In this document: piece after piece, positions 1 to 6,060 of the stretch
Layout: each line of letters opens with the position of its first letter
Numbering within the stretch: the stretch's first letter is position 1
From: Massilia sp.
GTDB lineage: Bacteria > Pseudomonadota > Gammaproteobacteria > Burkholderiales > Burkholderiaceae_D
Reading direction: 5' to 3'
DNA: 7,667 nt
Assembly: GCA_003520365.1 (NCBI GenBank)
Contig: DOUW01000303.1
Span: 4,590 to 12,256, forward strand
Notes under the pieces: generated by a model
What the model was told of the DNA's origin: nothing
Databases searched by the model: none
The model's input: only the letters and a program-made list of their open reading frames with translations
Translations under genes and position numbers: made by a program

Positions 1-516
<516 letters not shown>

Positions 517-555
517 TTATTTTCCTTTGAATGCTGAAATGTTCTGATGTTTCGG

Positions 556-584
556 ATATGGGGAAAAACCTGACTGCTTTCAAG
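556..584 (-). promoter_or_regulatory. Sigma-32 heat-shock promoter of dnaK
   Basis: Read on the minus strand, the grpE-dnaK gap contains CTTGAAA (578-584), a 14-base spacer, and CCCCATAT (556-563). This matches the RpoH (sigma-32) consensus CTTGAAA-N(11-16)-CCCCATNT. Transcription would start near 549 and give a leader of about 36 bases before the dnaK ATG. It would let dnaK be made independently of grpE, in addition to any read-through from the upstream promoter. Confidence 0.88.
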
Positions 585-614
585 GCCTTTTGCCAAGCAG
601 CACCTTACTTTTTC

Positions 615-1166
615 TTATTTCGGCTGTGCTACCGTGACGATGGCCGGACGCAGCAGGCGGTCGGCGATCATGTAACCTTTTTGCAAAACATTCACCACGG
701 TGTTGGCTTCCTGGTCGGCCGGCACCATCGAGACGGCCTGGTGCTTCATCGGGTCGAGCTTCTCGCCCTGGGCCGGCATGACTTCGACCAGGCGGTTCTT
801 TTCAAACGCGGAAGTGAGCTGCTTGAGGGTCATCTCGACGCCTTCGCGAATGCCTTCGACGGTTTGCGTTTCCACTTTCAATGCCATTTCCAGGCTGTCG
901 CGCACCGGCACCATGGCCTCGGCGAAGCTTTCGATGGCGAACTTGTGCGCCTTGCTGACGTCTTCCTGGGCACGGCGGCGGATGTTCTCGCCTTCGGCCT
1001 TGGCACGCATGAACGCGTCATGCATTTCAGCCAGCTTGGCTTCGGTCGCGCTCAGTTGTTCTTCGAGGCTGGGCTCGCGCGCTTCGTCGGGCGCGGCCTG
1101 GGCGGTCGCGGCTGCGGCGTCGCCTTCCGGCTGTTTAATCACCTCTGGATTTTCTTGGTCTTGCAT
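615..1166 (-). CDS. grpE: Nucleotide exchange factor GrpE
   Basis: GrpE is the dimeric cytoplasmic factor that releases ADP from DnaK and so resets the Hsp70 cycle. The protein is 183 residues, usual for the family. Its N-terminus (1-35) is an acidic, Ala/Gln-rich disordered tail. A long charged helix follows (about 36-75, with [20 protein letters not shown]) that would form the dimer coiled coil. The C-terminal beta domain carries the family signature around 121-180: [27 protein letters not shown], then [22 protein letters not shown] chose the ATG at 1166 rather than the one at 1187 because an AGGAG site sits eight bases before it (1175-1179). The longer start would add seven residues and place that site inside the coding region. 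A sigma-32 promoter lies 70 bases upstream, and dnaK follows 101 bases downstream. Confidence 0.97.
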   Translation of the reverse strand: MQDQENPEVIKQPEGDAAAATAQAAPDEAREPSLEEQLSATEAKLAEMHDAFMRAKAEGENIRRRAQEDVSKAHKFAIESFAEAMVPVRDSLEMALKVETQTVEGIREGVEMTLKQLTSAFEKNRLVEVMPAQGEKLDPMKHQAVSMVPADQEANTVVNVLQKGYMIADRLLRPAIVTVAQPK

Positions 1167-1174
1167 CGAAAATA

Positions 1175-1179
1175 CTCCT
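1175..1179 (-). promoter_or_regulatory. Ribosome binding site deciding the grpE start
   Basis: AGGAG on the minus strand lies eight bases before the ATG at 1166. It falls inside the seven-codon extension that would start at 1187, so it favours the shorter GrpE. Confidence 0.75.
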
Positions 1180-1235
1180 GAAATCAATGACTTGGCTGAA
1201 TGGTTAGACAGGTCCTGCTTGTCGTACAGCGCCGC

Positions 1236-1263
1236 ATATGGGGCGATCTCCTACATTTTCAAG
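1236..1263 (-). promoter_or_regulatory. Sigma-32 heat-shock promoter of grpE
   Basis: On the minus strand CTTGAAA (1257-1263) is followed after 13 bases by CCCCATAT (1236-1243), an essentially perfect RpoH promoter. Transcription should begin near 1229, giving a leader of about 63 bases before the grpE ATG. No CIRCE-type TTAGCACTC-N9-GAGTGCTAA repeat accompanies it. Confidence 0.9.
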
Positions 1264-1273
1264 GGGAATTGCG

Positions 1274-1318
1274 CATTTGTTAGCAGCAGAACCGACAACA
1301 TTTGTTACAACTCTTACC
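1274..1318. repeat. Nine-base direct repeat with adjacent TTAC pair, possible regulator site
   Basis: CATTTGTTA occurs at 1274-1282 and again at 1299-1307, a 25-base period. The second copy runs into TTACAACTCTTACC, which holds two TTAC motifs nine bases apart (1305-1308 and 1314-1317). Tandem short motifs of this kind resemble binding sites of OmpR-type response regulators, but no matching regulator is in the window. The element lies just behind the grpE heat-shock promoter and about 100 bases before the small ORF at 1417. Confidence 0.3.
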
Positions 1319-1405
1319 GATGAGGTGATTCTTTCCCTGACAGCAAGTTCTAAGATCGGTGCCTGACGCGTTGACACGCGCGTCACCAGAACAAGAACCA
1401 GTCGT

Positions 1406-1410
1406 GGGAG
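1406..1410 (+). promoter_or_regulatory. Ribosome binding site of the 26-codon ORF
   Basis: GGGAG lies six bases before the ATG at 1417, a good Shine-Dalgarno spacing. It is a main reason to take the tiny ORF seriously. Confidence 0.45.
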
Positions 1411-1416
1411 AGACTC

Positions 1417-1497
1417 ATGAGATTGCCGTTGATCAGCAGCGCCGTCGTGGTGTACACCGCCCTTGCGGTGGCGTGCATCTGCTACGCCGGGTTGTGA
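1417..1497 (+). CDS. Possible 26-residue single-pass membrane microprotein
   Basis: An ATG at 1417 opens a 26-codon frame ending in TGA at 1495-1497. The peptide begins MRLPLIS and continues as one uninterrupted hydrophobic stretch (about residues 3-26) rich in Val, Ala, Leu and Ile. It carries one Arg near the N-terminus and two cysteines spaced CIC at 20-22. That is what a single transmembrane helix with its N-terminus in the cytoplasm looks like. A GGGAG ribosome site is six bases upstream. It sits alone on the plus strand, divergent from grpE and convergent with hemH. I do not recognise a family. No convincing sigma-70 promoter was found; TAAGAT at 1351-1356 is the best -10-like box, without a good -35. 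It could be a chance hydrophobic frame. Confidence 0.42.
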   Translation: MRLPLISSAVVVYTALAVACICYAGL

Positions 1498-1689
1498 GCC
1501 AAGCCGTAAAACGTAGCATTTTAGCAGGTTGGGCCGTGGGAAGCCCCGGCGGGAGGAAATTGGGAGTCGCGGTATACGGGGTGCGTCGACCGCGCATGCA
1601 TTGATCCGTAAGGTGGGCGGCTGTGCCGCCCACGCGTCGATAGCTAAACCTGGATTTGCCGCAACCGTGCCGGCAATGATGGTGTTACT
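1498..1689. other. Intergenic stretch between the small ORF and the hemH stop
   Basis: No coding frame here is supported by both a ribosome site and plausible composition. The stretch holds the strong hairpin at 1613-1633 and a weaker one, TTGCCG/CGGCAA, at 1656-1676 close to the hemH stop. Including the grpE upstream region, the interval 1167-1689 is the longest part of the window without a large gene. Confidence 0.6.
1613..1633. repeat. Strong GC hairpin, REP-like, possibly ending the hemH transcript
   Basis: GTGGGCGGC (1613-1621) and GCCGCCCAC (1625-1633) form a perfect nine-base-pair stem with a three-base loop. It lies 57 bases past the hemH stop on the minus strand. No T-run follows on either strand, so it is not a canonical intrinsic terminator. 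The GTGGGC...GCCCACGCG layout resembles the dispersed hairpins common between genes in Oxalobacteraceae. That resemblance is from memory and was not tested. Confidence 0.55.
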
Positions 1690-2793
1690 TCACGCGCCGA
1701 GACGCACCGCATGCTCGCGCGCGACTTCCGCATCGCGCCGCTCCGCTTCCCGCTGCGACGGGCTCATCATGGTCGGCCAGCCGATCAGGTGCTGCTCGGC
1801 GATCTCGGCCAGCCCGACGATCCAGGTCGGCGCCTCGTTCAGGCAGGGGATGTAATGAAATTCCTTGCCGCCAGCCGCCTCGAAGTCGTGCTTCACCTCC
1901 ATCGAGATCTCTTCCAGCGTTTCCAGGCAGTCGGCGGTGAAGCCCGGGCAGATCACGTCGATGCGCTCGACGCCCTGGCGCGCCAGCTCGGCCACGGTCG
2001 GCGCGGTATAGGGCTGCAGCCACTCGGCCTTGCCGAAGCGCGACTGGAAGGTGACGAGGTATTCGTCGGGCGCCAGGCGCAGGCGCGCCGCCAGCAGGCG
2101 CGCGGTCTTCTGGCATTCGCAGTAATACGGGTCGCCCAGCTCCAGCGTGCGCTTCGGCGTGCCATGGAAACTCATCACCAGCTTCTGGCCGCGGCCGTGC
2201 GCCTCCCAGTGCGCCAGCACGGTGTCGTGCAGCGCGTCGATGTAGCCGTCGTGGTCGTGGTAGTGCTTCACCAGGCGCAGCTCGGGGATGTTGCGGATGT
2301 GCTTGTAGTGGGCGAACACTGCGTCCCAGAGCGAGGCGGTGGTGGTGCCGGAATACTGCGGATACGACGGCAGGATCGCGATGCGGTCGCAGCCGTCGAG
2401 CTTCAACTGGTCCAGCACTTCCGGCAGCGACGGCGAGCCGTAGCGCATCGCCATGCGTACCTGCACGCCTTCGTGGCCGCGCTGCGCGAGCGCCGCCTGC
2501 AGCAGCTCGGCCTGTTTCTGGGTATGCACCTTCAGCGGCGAACCCTCTTTCGTCCAGATCGTCTGGTATTTCTTGGCCGATGCGCCGGAACGGAAAGGCA
2601 GGATGATCAGGTTGAGGATGAACGACCACACCAGGCGCGGAATTTCGACCACGCGCGGATCGGAAAGAAATTGCTTCAGGTAGCGCTTGACCGCGGAACG
2701 GGTCGGCGCATCCGGCGTGCCGAGGTTGACGAGGACGATGGCGCTTTGGGCAACGGTGCCGTGGGTGTGCGGAGGTTCTTTTCGGAAGGGCAT
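1690..2793 (-). CDS. hemH: Ferrochelatase (protoporphyrin/coproporphyrin ferrochelatase)
   Basis: HemH inserts ferrous iron into the porphyrin ring at the last stage of haem synthesis; the bacterial enzyme is cytosolic or membrane-associated. The 367-residue protein shows LVNLGTPDAPT near the start (21-31), the YPQYSGTTTAS segment (144-154), the catalytic histidine in MSFHGTP (H210), FQSRFGKAEWLQPYT (249-263), the PGFTADCLETLEEI loop (283-296), and the conserved glutamate in CLNEAPTWIVGL (E320). I chose the ATG at 2793 over an upstream one at 2880. The product then begins MPFRKEPPHTHGT, as betaproteobacterial homologues do as I recall them, and a TATAAT box lies between the two candidates. 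There is no clear Shine-Dalgarno directly before this ATG. It stands alone on its strand, about 215 bases downstream of ohr. In many Burkholderiales it lies next to hrcA, which is not present here. Confidence 0.97.
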   Translation of the reverse strand: MPFRKEPPHTHGTVAQSAIVLVNLGTPDAPTRSAVKRYLKQFLSDPRVVEIPRLVWSFILNLIILPFRSGASAKKYQTIWTKEGSPLKVHTQKQAELLQAALAQRGHEGVQVRMAMRYGSPSLPEVLDQLKLDGCDRIAILPSYPQYSGTTTASLWDAVFAHYKHIRNIPELRLVKHYHDHDGYIDALHDTVLAHWEAHGRGQKLVMSFHGTPKRTLELGDPYYCECQKTARLLAARLRLAPDEYLVTFQSRFGKAEWLQPYTAPTVAELARQGVERIDVICPGFTADCLETLEEISMEVKHDFEAAGGKEFHYIPCLNEAPTWIVGLAEIAEQHLIGWPTMMSPSQREAERRDAEVAREHAVRLGA

Positions 2794-2820
2794 AAAAGGG
2801 ACAGAAACGCGTGGCCCTCC

Positions 2821-2826
2821 ATTATA
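2821..2826 (-). promoter_or_regulatory. Probable -10 box of the hemH promoter
   Basis: A perfect TATAAT on the minus strand lies 28 bases before the hemH ATG, so transcription would begin near 2814 with a leader of only about 20 bases. The corresponding -35 position (TCGAAG at 2844-2849, 17-base spacing) is poor, so strength or an activator requirement is uncertain. Confidence 0.5.
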
Positions 2827-2861
2827 GGTGGGCGCCGTCCGGCCTTCGAGAAGTAATTTCC

Positions 2862-2899
2862 GATCGCGGCGATAGCCCAACAGTTGATCGCGGCGATAG
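2862..2899. repeat. Fourteen-base direct repeat upstream of hemH
   Basis: GATCGCGGCGATAG occurs at 2862-2875 and 2886-2899, a period of 24 bases. It lies between the hemH promoter and the end of ohr. It could be a local duplication or a paired protein-binding site; nothing else identifies it. Confidence 0.5.
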
Positions 2900-2967
2900 G
2901 GAGAATCGATGGGTATCGCGGTGAGCGCCCGCGCCTGCCTGCAGGCGGCGCGAGCGCCCTGCTGCCT

Positions 2968-2999
2968 TGCCGCGACCGGCTATCGGGCCGCTCGCGGCA
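2968..2999 (-). terminator. Hairpin just past the ohr stop, probable terminator
   Basis: Arms at 2968-2980 and 2987-2999 pair over 13 positions with one mismatch around a six-base loop (2981-2986). They begin ten bases after the ohr stop codon on the minus strand. The stem is almost all G-C. No T-run follows, so it may act as a weak or Rho-assisted terminator or an mRNA 3' stabiliser. Confidence 0.45.
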
Positions 3000-3008
3000 G
3001 CACGGACA

Positions 3009-3437
3009 TCAGGTCGTCACATGCAGGCGCACGTCGATGTTGTTGCGCGTCGCGTTCGAATACGGGCAGACGATGTGGGCCTTGTCGACCAGTTCCTGCA
3101 ATTGCTGCTGGTCCATGCCCGGACCATGGATGGTCAAATCGGCCTCGATGCCGAAGCCGGTCGGGATCTGGCCGATGCCGACCTCGCCCGTCACCGTCAG
3201 CTCTTCCGGCAGTTTCACTTTTGCCTGGCCGGCGACGAACTTTAGCGCGCCCAGGAAACAGGCCGAGTAGCCGGCCGCGAACAGCTGCTCCGGATTGGTG
3301 CCGGTGGCGCCATTGCCGCCCAGCTCCTTCGGCGTGGTGAGTTTCACGTCCAGCACGCCGTTATCGCTGCGCGACGTACCCTCGCGGCCGCCCTGCGAGG
3401 TGGCCTTGGCGCGGTACAGGACTTTGTCGATGCTCAT
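3009..3437 (-). CDS. ohr: Organic hydroperoxide reductase Ohr (OsmC/Ohr family)
   Basis: Ohr is a small cytoplasmic dimeric thiol peroxidase that reduces organic and fatty-acid hydroperoxides, recycled by lipoylated proteins. The 142-residue length is exactly the family norm. The peroxidatic cysteine is in GYSACF (C60) and the resolving cysteine in [11 protein letters not shown] (C124). The conserved Arg18 and Glu50 of the active site are at their expected positions, which points to Ohr rather than OsmC. The start ATG at 3437 has a very strong AAGGAGGT site five bases upstream (3442-3449). It is transcribed alone and divergently from the YidC-like gene. The usual MarR-type regulator gene ohrR is not adjacent. 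The divergent region holds a seven-base-pair dyad (3513-3533) that could be an operator, but no clear -35/-10 pair for this gene was found. Confidence 0.95.
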   Translation of the reverse strand: MSIDKVLYRAKATSQGGREGTSRSDNGVLDVKLTTPKELGGNGATGTNPEQLFAAGYSACFLGALKFVAGQAKVKLPEELTVTGEVGIGQIPTGFGIEADLTIHGPGMDQQQLQELVDKAHIVCPYSNATRNNIDVRLHVTT

Positions 3438-3441
3438 GCGA

Positions 3442-3462
3442 ACCTCCTTATTTGGTTGGAGG
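3442..3462 (-). promoter_or_regulatory. Strong ohr ribosome site with facing CCTCC
   Basis: On the minus strand CCTCC (3458-3462) lies ten bases before GGAGG of the AAGGAGGT ribosome site (3442-3449). The two can pair over five bases and partly mask the site in the mRNA. The ribosome site itself is certain; a regulatory role for the pairing is only a possibility. Confidence 0.35.
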
Positions 3463-3512
3463 GAGATTGTGGCAGATGGGTGAAGCGGGCAGCGCTCGGT
3501 TAGTTCGCCCAG

Positions 3513-3533
3513 CCAGGCATCGCATTTGCCTGG
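3513..3533. promoter_or_regulatory. Seven-base-pair dyad in the ohr/yidC-like divergent region
   Basis: CCAGGCA (3513-3519) and TGCCTGG (3527-3533) form a perfect inverted repeat with a seven-base centre. No T-run follows on either strand and it stands between divergent genes, so a terminator is unlikely. A regulator-binding site is more plausible, but the owner is unknown. Confidence 0.35.
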
Positions 3534-3592
3534 TGCGCAAGGCGCTTCGACCCTTCCAGAAAACCGAAGTAACCCATCGAGAAATGCATGTT

Positions 3593-3618
3593 TTTCTTAA
3601 GAAATCCCTGCGTACAAT
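3593..3618 (+). promoter_or_regulatory. Probable promoter of the YidC-like gene with overlapping palindrome
   Basis: TACAAT at 3613-3618 is a good -10 box about 35 bases before the ATG at 3653. No good -35 hexamer precedes it. Instead a perfect 12-base palindrome, TTTCTTAAGAAA (3593-3604), covers much of the place where the -35 contact would be. It may be an operator or an activator site. The whole stretch from 3590 to 3652 is much more A+T-rich than its surroundings. Confidence 0.4.
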
Positions 3619-3652
3619 TTGTTCATTATTTAATAACTAAAGAAAGAACGAG

Positions 3653-4282
3653 ATGAACGACTTCCTGGCCTCAGCCATGACGCAGCTTGCCACTGTCTTC
3701 AATGGAAACATGGGCTGGACCATCCTGGCCCTGGCACTCGTGGTACGGCTGGCCCTTTTCCCGCTGACCCTGCACCTGTCGCGCCGGATGCTGGCAAACC
3801 AGGAAAAGATCAAAGCCTTGCAGCCCCAGGTCGACGCCATCAAGGCGCGCCTCGGGTCAGACCCGAAGGCCATGTTCGCGGCGATCTCGGTGCTGTACAA
3901 GGAAAACGATGCACGCATGTTCGACCGTTCCAGCCTGCTCGGCGCCCTGGTGCAGCTGCCGGTATTCGGCCTGCTGTACAAGGCGATCACGAACGCCAGC
4001 GCGGGCAGCTTCCTGTGGATCAGGAACCTGGCTTCGCCCGACACGGCGCTGACCCTCGTCGTGCTCGCGCTGACCGCCGTCGCGGCCTATTACGCGCCGA
4101 CTACCGCGGCGGACACGGCGATGGTGATGATGGCCGTGCAAATCCTGGTGACGGCCTTCATCCTGTGGAAGCTGGCGGCGGGCGTTGGTTTGTATTGGGC
4201 GGTGTCGGCGTTTGCCAGTATTGTCCAAAACTTTGTGCTGCGTTACGAGCAGCGCCGTTTTGCAGACGTCACCCGGACTTAA
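3653..4282 (+). CDS. Small YidC/Oxa1-family membrane protein insertase (second, accessory-type)
   Basis: The family inserts proteins into the inner membrane through a hydrophilic groove. At 209 residues this is only the Oxa1 core. It lacks the large periplasmic P1 domain and N-terminal helix of canonical Gram-negative YidC (about 550 residues). Visible parts are TM1 (about 21-40) with the groove arginine in VVRLALFPL (R32) and a charged cytoplasmic hairpin (43-92) including EKIKALQPQVDAIKARLG. TM2 follows with LLGALVQLPVFGLLYKAIT (95-113), then the SFLWIRNLASPD loop (119-130), two further helices (about 131-173), and a last helix with GLYWAVSAFASIVQNF (179-194). No lipobox or cleavable signal is evident. 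The C-tail is short (RYEQRRF...), not the long basic ribosome-binding tail. It converges on recN and is divergent from ohr, with no obvious substrate gene beside it. The housekeeping yidC normally lies by rnpA-rpmH, so this is inferred to be a second copy. Confidence 0.88.
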   Translation: MNDFLASAMTQLATVFNGNMGWTILALALVVRLALFPLTLHLSRRMLANQEKIKALQPQVDAIKARLGSDPKAMFAAISVLYKENDARMFDRSSLLGALVQLPVFGLLYKAITNASAGSFLWIRNLASPDTALTLVVLALTAVAAYYAPTTAADTAMVMMAVQILVTAFILWKLAAGVGLYWAVSAFASIVQNFVLRYEQRRFADVTRT

Positions 4283-4325
4283 CCTCGCCTGACGCGCTGA
4301 GCCGCGAACGAGTATCGGAATACAT

Positions 4326-4354
4326 GCCATCGTGGCCTGCCAGTCCACAATGGC
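4326..4354 (-). terminator. Hairpin between convergent YidC-like gene and recN
   Basis: GCCATCGTGG (4326-4335) and CCACAATGGC (4345-4354) pair over ten positions around a nine-base loop. The single imperfect pair is C-A on the plus strand but becomes G-U in the minus-strand transcript. The stem is therefore complete in the recN mRNA, 15 bases past its stop. No T-run follows. Confidence 0.4.
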
Positions 4355-4369
4355 TTCAACCCTGCCTTG

Positions 4370-6034
4370 TTACGACGCCAGCAACTCCCGCGCATGCTTG
4401 CGCGTCGTCTCGGTAATCTCGATCCCACCCAGCATGCGCGCCACTTCCTCCACGCGCGCCCGGTTGTTCAGCACCTCGATGCGAGACACGGTGCGGCCCT
4501 CATTCGTCGTGCCCTTGGCCACCTGGAAGTGCTGGTTGGCCTGGCTCGCCACCTGCGGCAGGTGGGTCACGCACAGCACTTGCCGCTGCTGGCCCAGGCG
4601 TTTCAGCAGGCGCCCCACCACTTCGGCGACGCCGCCGCCGATGCCGCTGTCGACCTCGTCGAAGATCAGGGTCGGCGTGGTGGTCGCGTGCGAGGTGATG
4701 ACGGAGATCGCGAGCGAGATACGCGCCAGTTCGCCGCCCGAGGCGACCTTCGCCAGCGGACGCGGCGCGACGCCGGCGTGGCCGGCCACCAGGAATTCGA
4801 CCTGTTCGAGGCCGTGTGCGCCCGGCTCGGCCTGGTTCAGGGAGACCTCGAAGCGGCCGCCGCTCATGCTCAGTTCCTGCATGGCCAACGTGACCTGTTC
4901 GCTCAGCGCCTTCGCGGCGACCACGCGCCTGCTTGATAAACGATTCGCCACCTTGCGGTAGGCGCTTTCCGCCTTTTCTTCCTGGCGTTTGAGACCTTCA
5001 ATGTCGCTGGCGTCGGCCAGCTGGCGCAGTTTCGCGGCCAGGGTGGCATGCTCCTCGGGCAGCTCTTCGGGCGTGACGCGGTACTTGCGCGCGGCGCTGT
5101 GCAGGGCGTCCATGCGGGCGTCGACTTCGCGCAGGCGGTCCGGGTCGAGCTCGACCTTGTCGATGTAGTTGTTCAGCGCGTACACCGCTTCCTGCAGCTG
5201 GATGCGCGCCGGTTCCATGCAGTCGAGCACGCCCTGCAGCTCGGCGTCGACGTCGACCAGCTTGCCGAGCTTGGTGTTCAGCGACGACAGCTGCGACAGG
5301 ATCGGGTGGTCCGATTCCGAGATGGCGGCCAGCGCTTCCTGTGCGCCTTCGATCAGGCTGGCGGCGTGCGACAGGCGGCTGTGCTCGTTCGAGATCTCGA
5401 CCCACTCGCCCGGCTTCGGCGCCAGCTTGTCGAGTTCGCTTACCTGCCATTCCAGGCGCTCGCGTTCGAGCAGCACGTTCTTGGCATTGGTTTCGTATTC
5501 TTCGCGCTGGCGCGACAGCGCGCGCCAGGCGCGGTAGGCGGCGGCCACTTCCTGTGCCTCGCCGGCGGCGGCGGGATCGCGCACGGCGATCTGGTTGTCC
5601 AGCAAGGCGCGCTGGGCGTCGCTTTTCAGCAAACTCTGGTGCGCGTGCTGGCCGTGGATGTCGACCAGCATCTCGCCCAGTTCGCGCATCTGGCCGGCGG
5701 TGGCGGCGATGCCGTTGATGTAGCCCTTCGAGCGGCCGGCATTGTCGATCACGCGGCGCAGCAACGCCCCGCCCTCGTCGCTGGCGAACTCGTGCTGCGC
5801 GAGCCAGGATGCGGCGCCTTCGGTCACCGCGAAATCGGCCGTGATGTCGGCCTTGGCCGCGCCTTCGCGCACCATGCTGGCCTCGCCGCGCCCGCCCAGG
5901 GCCAGTTGCAGCGCATCGATCAGGATCGATTTGCCGGCGCCGGTCTCGCCGGTGAAGACCGAAAAGCCGTTGGCAAATTCGAGCTCGATCGCGTCGACGA
6001 TGACGAAATCGCGGATGGTCAGTGTGCGCAGCAT
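4370..6034 (-). CDS. recN: DNA repair protein RecN (SMC-like ATPase)
   Basis: RecN is a cytoplasmic, nucleoid-associated SMC-like ATPase acting early in recombinational repair of double-strand breaks with RecA. The protein is 554 residues, full length for the family. The N-terminal ATPase half has LTIRDFVIVDAIELEF (5-20) and Walker A GETGAGKS (29-36). A Q-loop-like DIHGQHAHQSLL follows (125-136). A long charged helical region (about 155-385) forms the short coiled-coil arm. The C-terminal half has the ABC signature LAKVASGGELARISLAI (427-443), Walker B LIFDEVDSGIGG (456-467) and the THLPQVA switch (490-496). The ATG at 6034 fits the family start MLRTLTIRDFVIVD; the frame stays open upstream to 6532, but that part is nadK out of frame. 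An AGGAGA site lies 11 bases before the ATG. The nadK stop is 26 bases upstream with no promoter or SOS box between, so recN should be driven from the LexA-controlled promoter before nadK. Confidence 0.98.
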   Translation of the reverse strand: MLRTLTIRDFVIVDAIELEFANGFSVFTGETGAGKSILIDALQLALGGRGEASMVREGAAKADITADFAVTEGAASWLAQHEFASDEGGALLRRVIDNAGRSKGYINGIAATAGQMRELGEMLVDIHGQHAHQSLLKSDAQRALLDNQIAVRDPAAAGEAQEVAAAYRAWRALSRQREEYETNAKNVLLERERLEWQVSELDKLAPKPGEWVEISNEHSRLSHAASLIEGAQEALAAISESDHPILSQLSSLNTKLGKLVDVDAELQGVLDCMEPARIQLQEAVYALNNYIDKVELDPDRLREVDARMDALHSAARKYRVTPEELPEEHATLAAKLRQLADASDIEGLKRQEEKAESAYRKVANRLSSRRVVAAKALSEQVTLAMQELSMSGGRFEVSLNQAEPGAHGLEQVEFLVAGHAGVAPRPLAKVASGGELARISLAISVITSHATTTPTLIFDEVDSGIGGGVAEVVGRLLKRLGQQRQVLCVTHLPQVASQANQHFQVAKGTTNEGRTVSRIEVLNNRARVEEVARMLGGIEITETTRKHARELLAS

Positions 6035-6040
6035 GAAGGA

Positions 6041-6053
6041 ACAGGTCTCCTGT
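6041..6053 (-). promoter_or_regulatory. recN ribosome site inside a small palindrome
   Basis: ACAGG-N3-CCTGT covers the AGGAGA ribosome site (6046-6051) in the nadK-recN gap. A five-base-pair stem with a three-base loop could partly hide the site, and the spacing to the ATG (11 bases) is long. Lower RecN yield per transcript, or coupling to nadK translation, is possible. Confidence 0.35.
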
Positions 6054-6060
6054 CGGTTCT

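Noticed and set aside
1167..1187. Seven-codon-longer grpE starting at 1187
   Set aside because: The AGGAG ribosome site would then be inside the gene, whereas it is correctly spaced for the ATG at 1166.
531..1323. Long plus-strand frames opposite grpE (up to 216 codons)
   Set aside because: They lie antisense to a clearly recognised grpE, show no family features, and are rich in His/Arg/Gly as expected from mirrored G+C-rich codons.
1371..1399. TTGACA at 1371-1376 as a -35 box for the small ORF
   Set aside because: No -10-like hexamer occurs at 16-18 bases spacing (AGAACC/GAACCA).
1167..1416. CIRCE operator at grpE
   Set aside because: No TTAGCACTC or GAGTGCTAA half-site is present in the upstream region.
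1711..2856. Plus-strand frame of 381 codons opposite hemH
   Set aside because: Antisense shadow of ferrochelatase with a low-complexity Arg/His/Val-rich product and no ribosome site.
2884..3340. Plus-strand frames around and opposite ohr
   Set aside because: They overlap ohr antisense and encode Cys/Arg-rich nonsense; the only intergenic part is the hairpin and repeat region.
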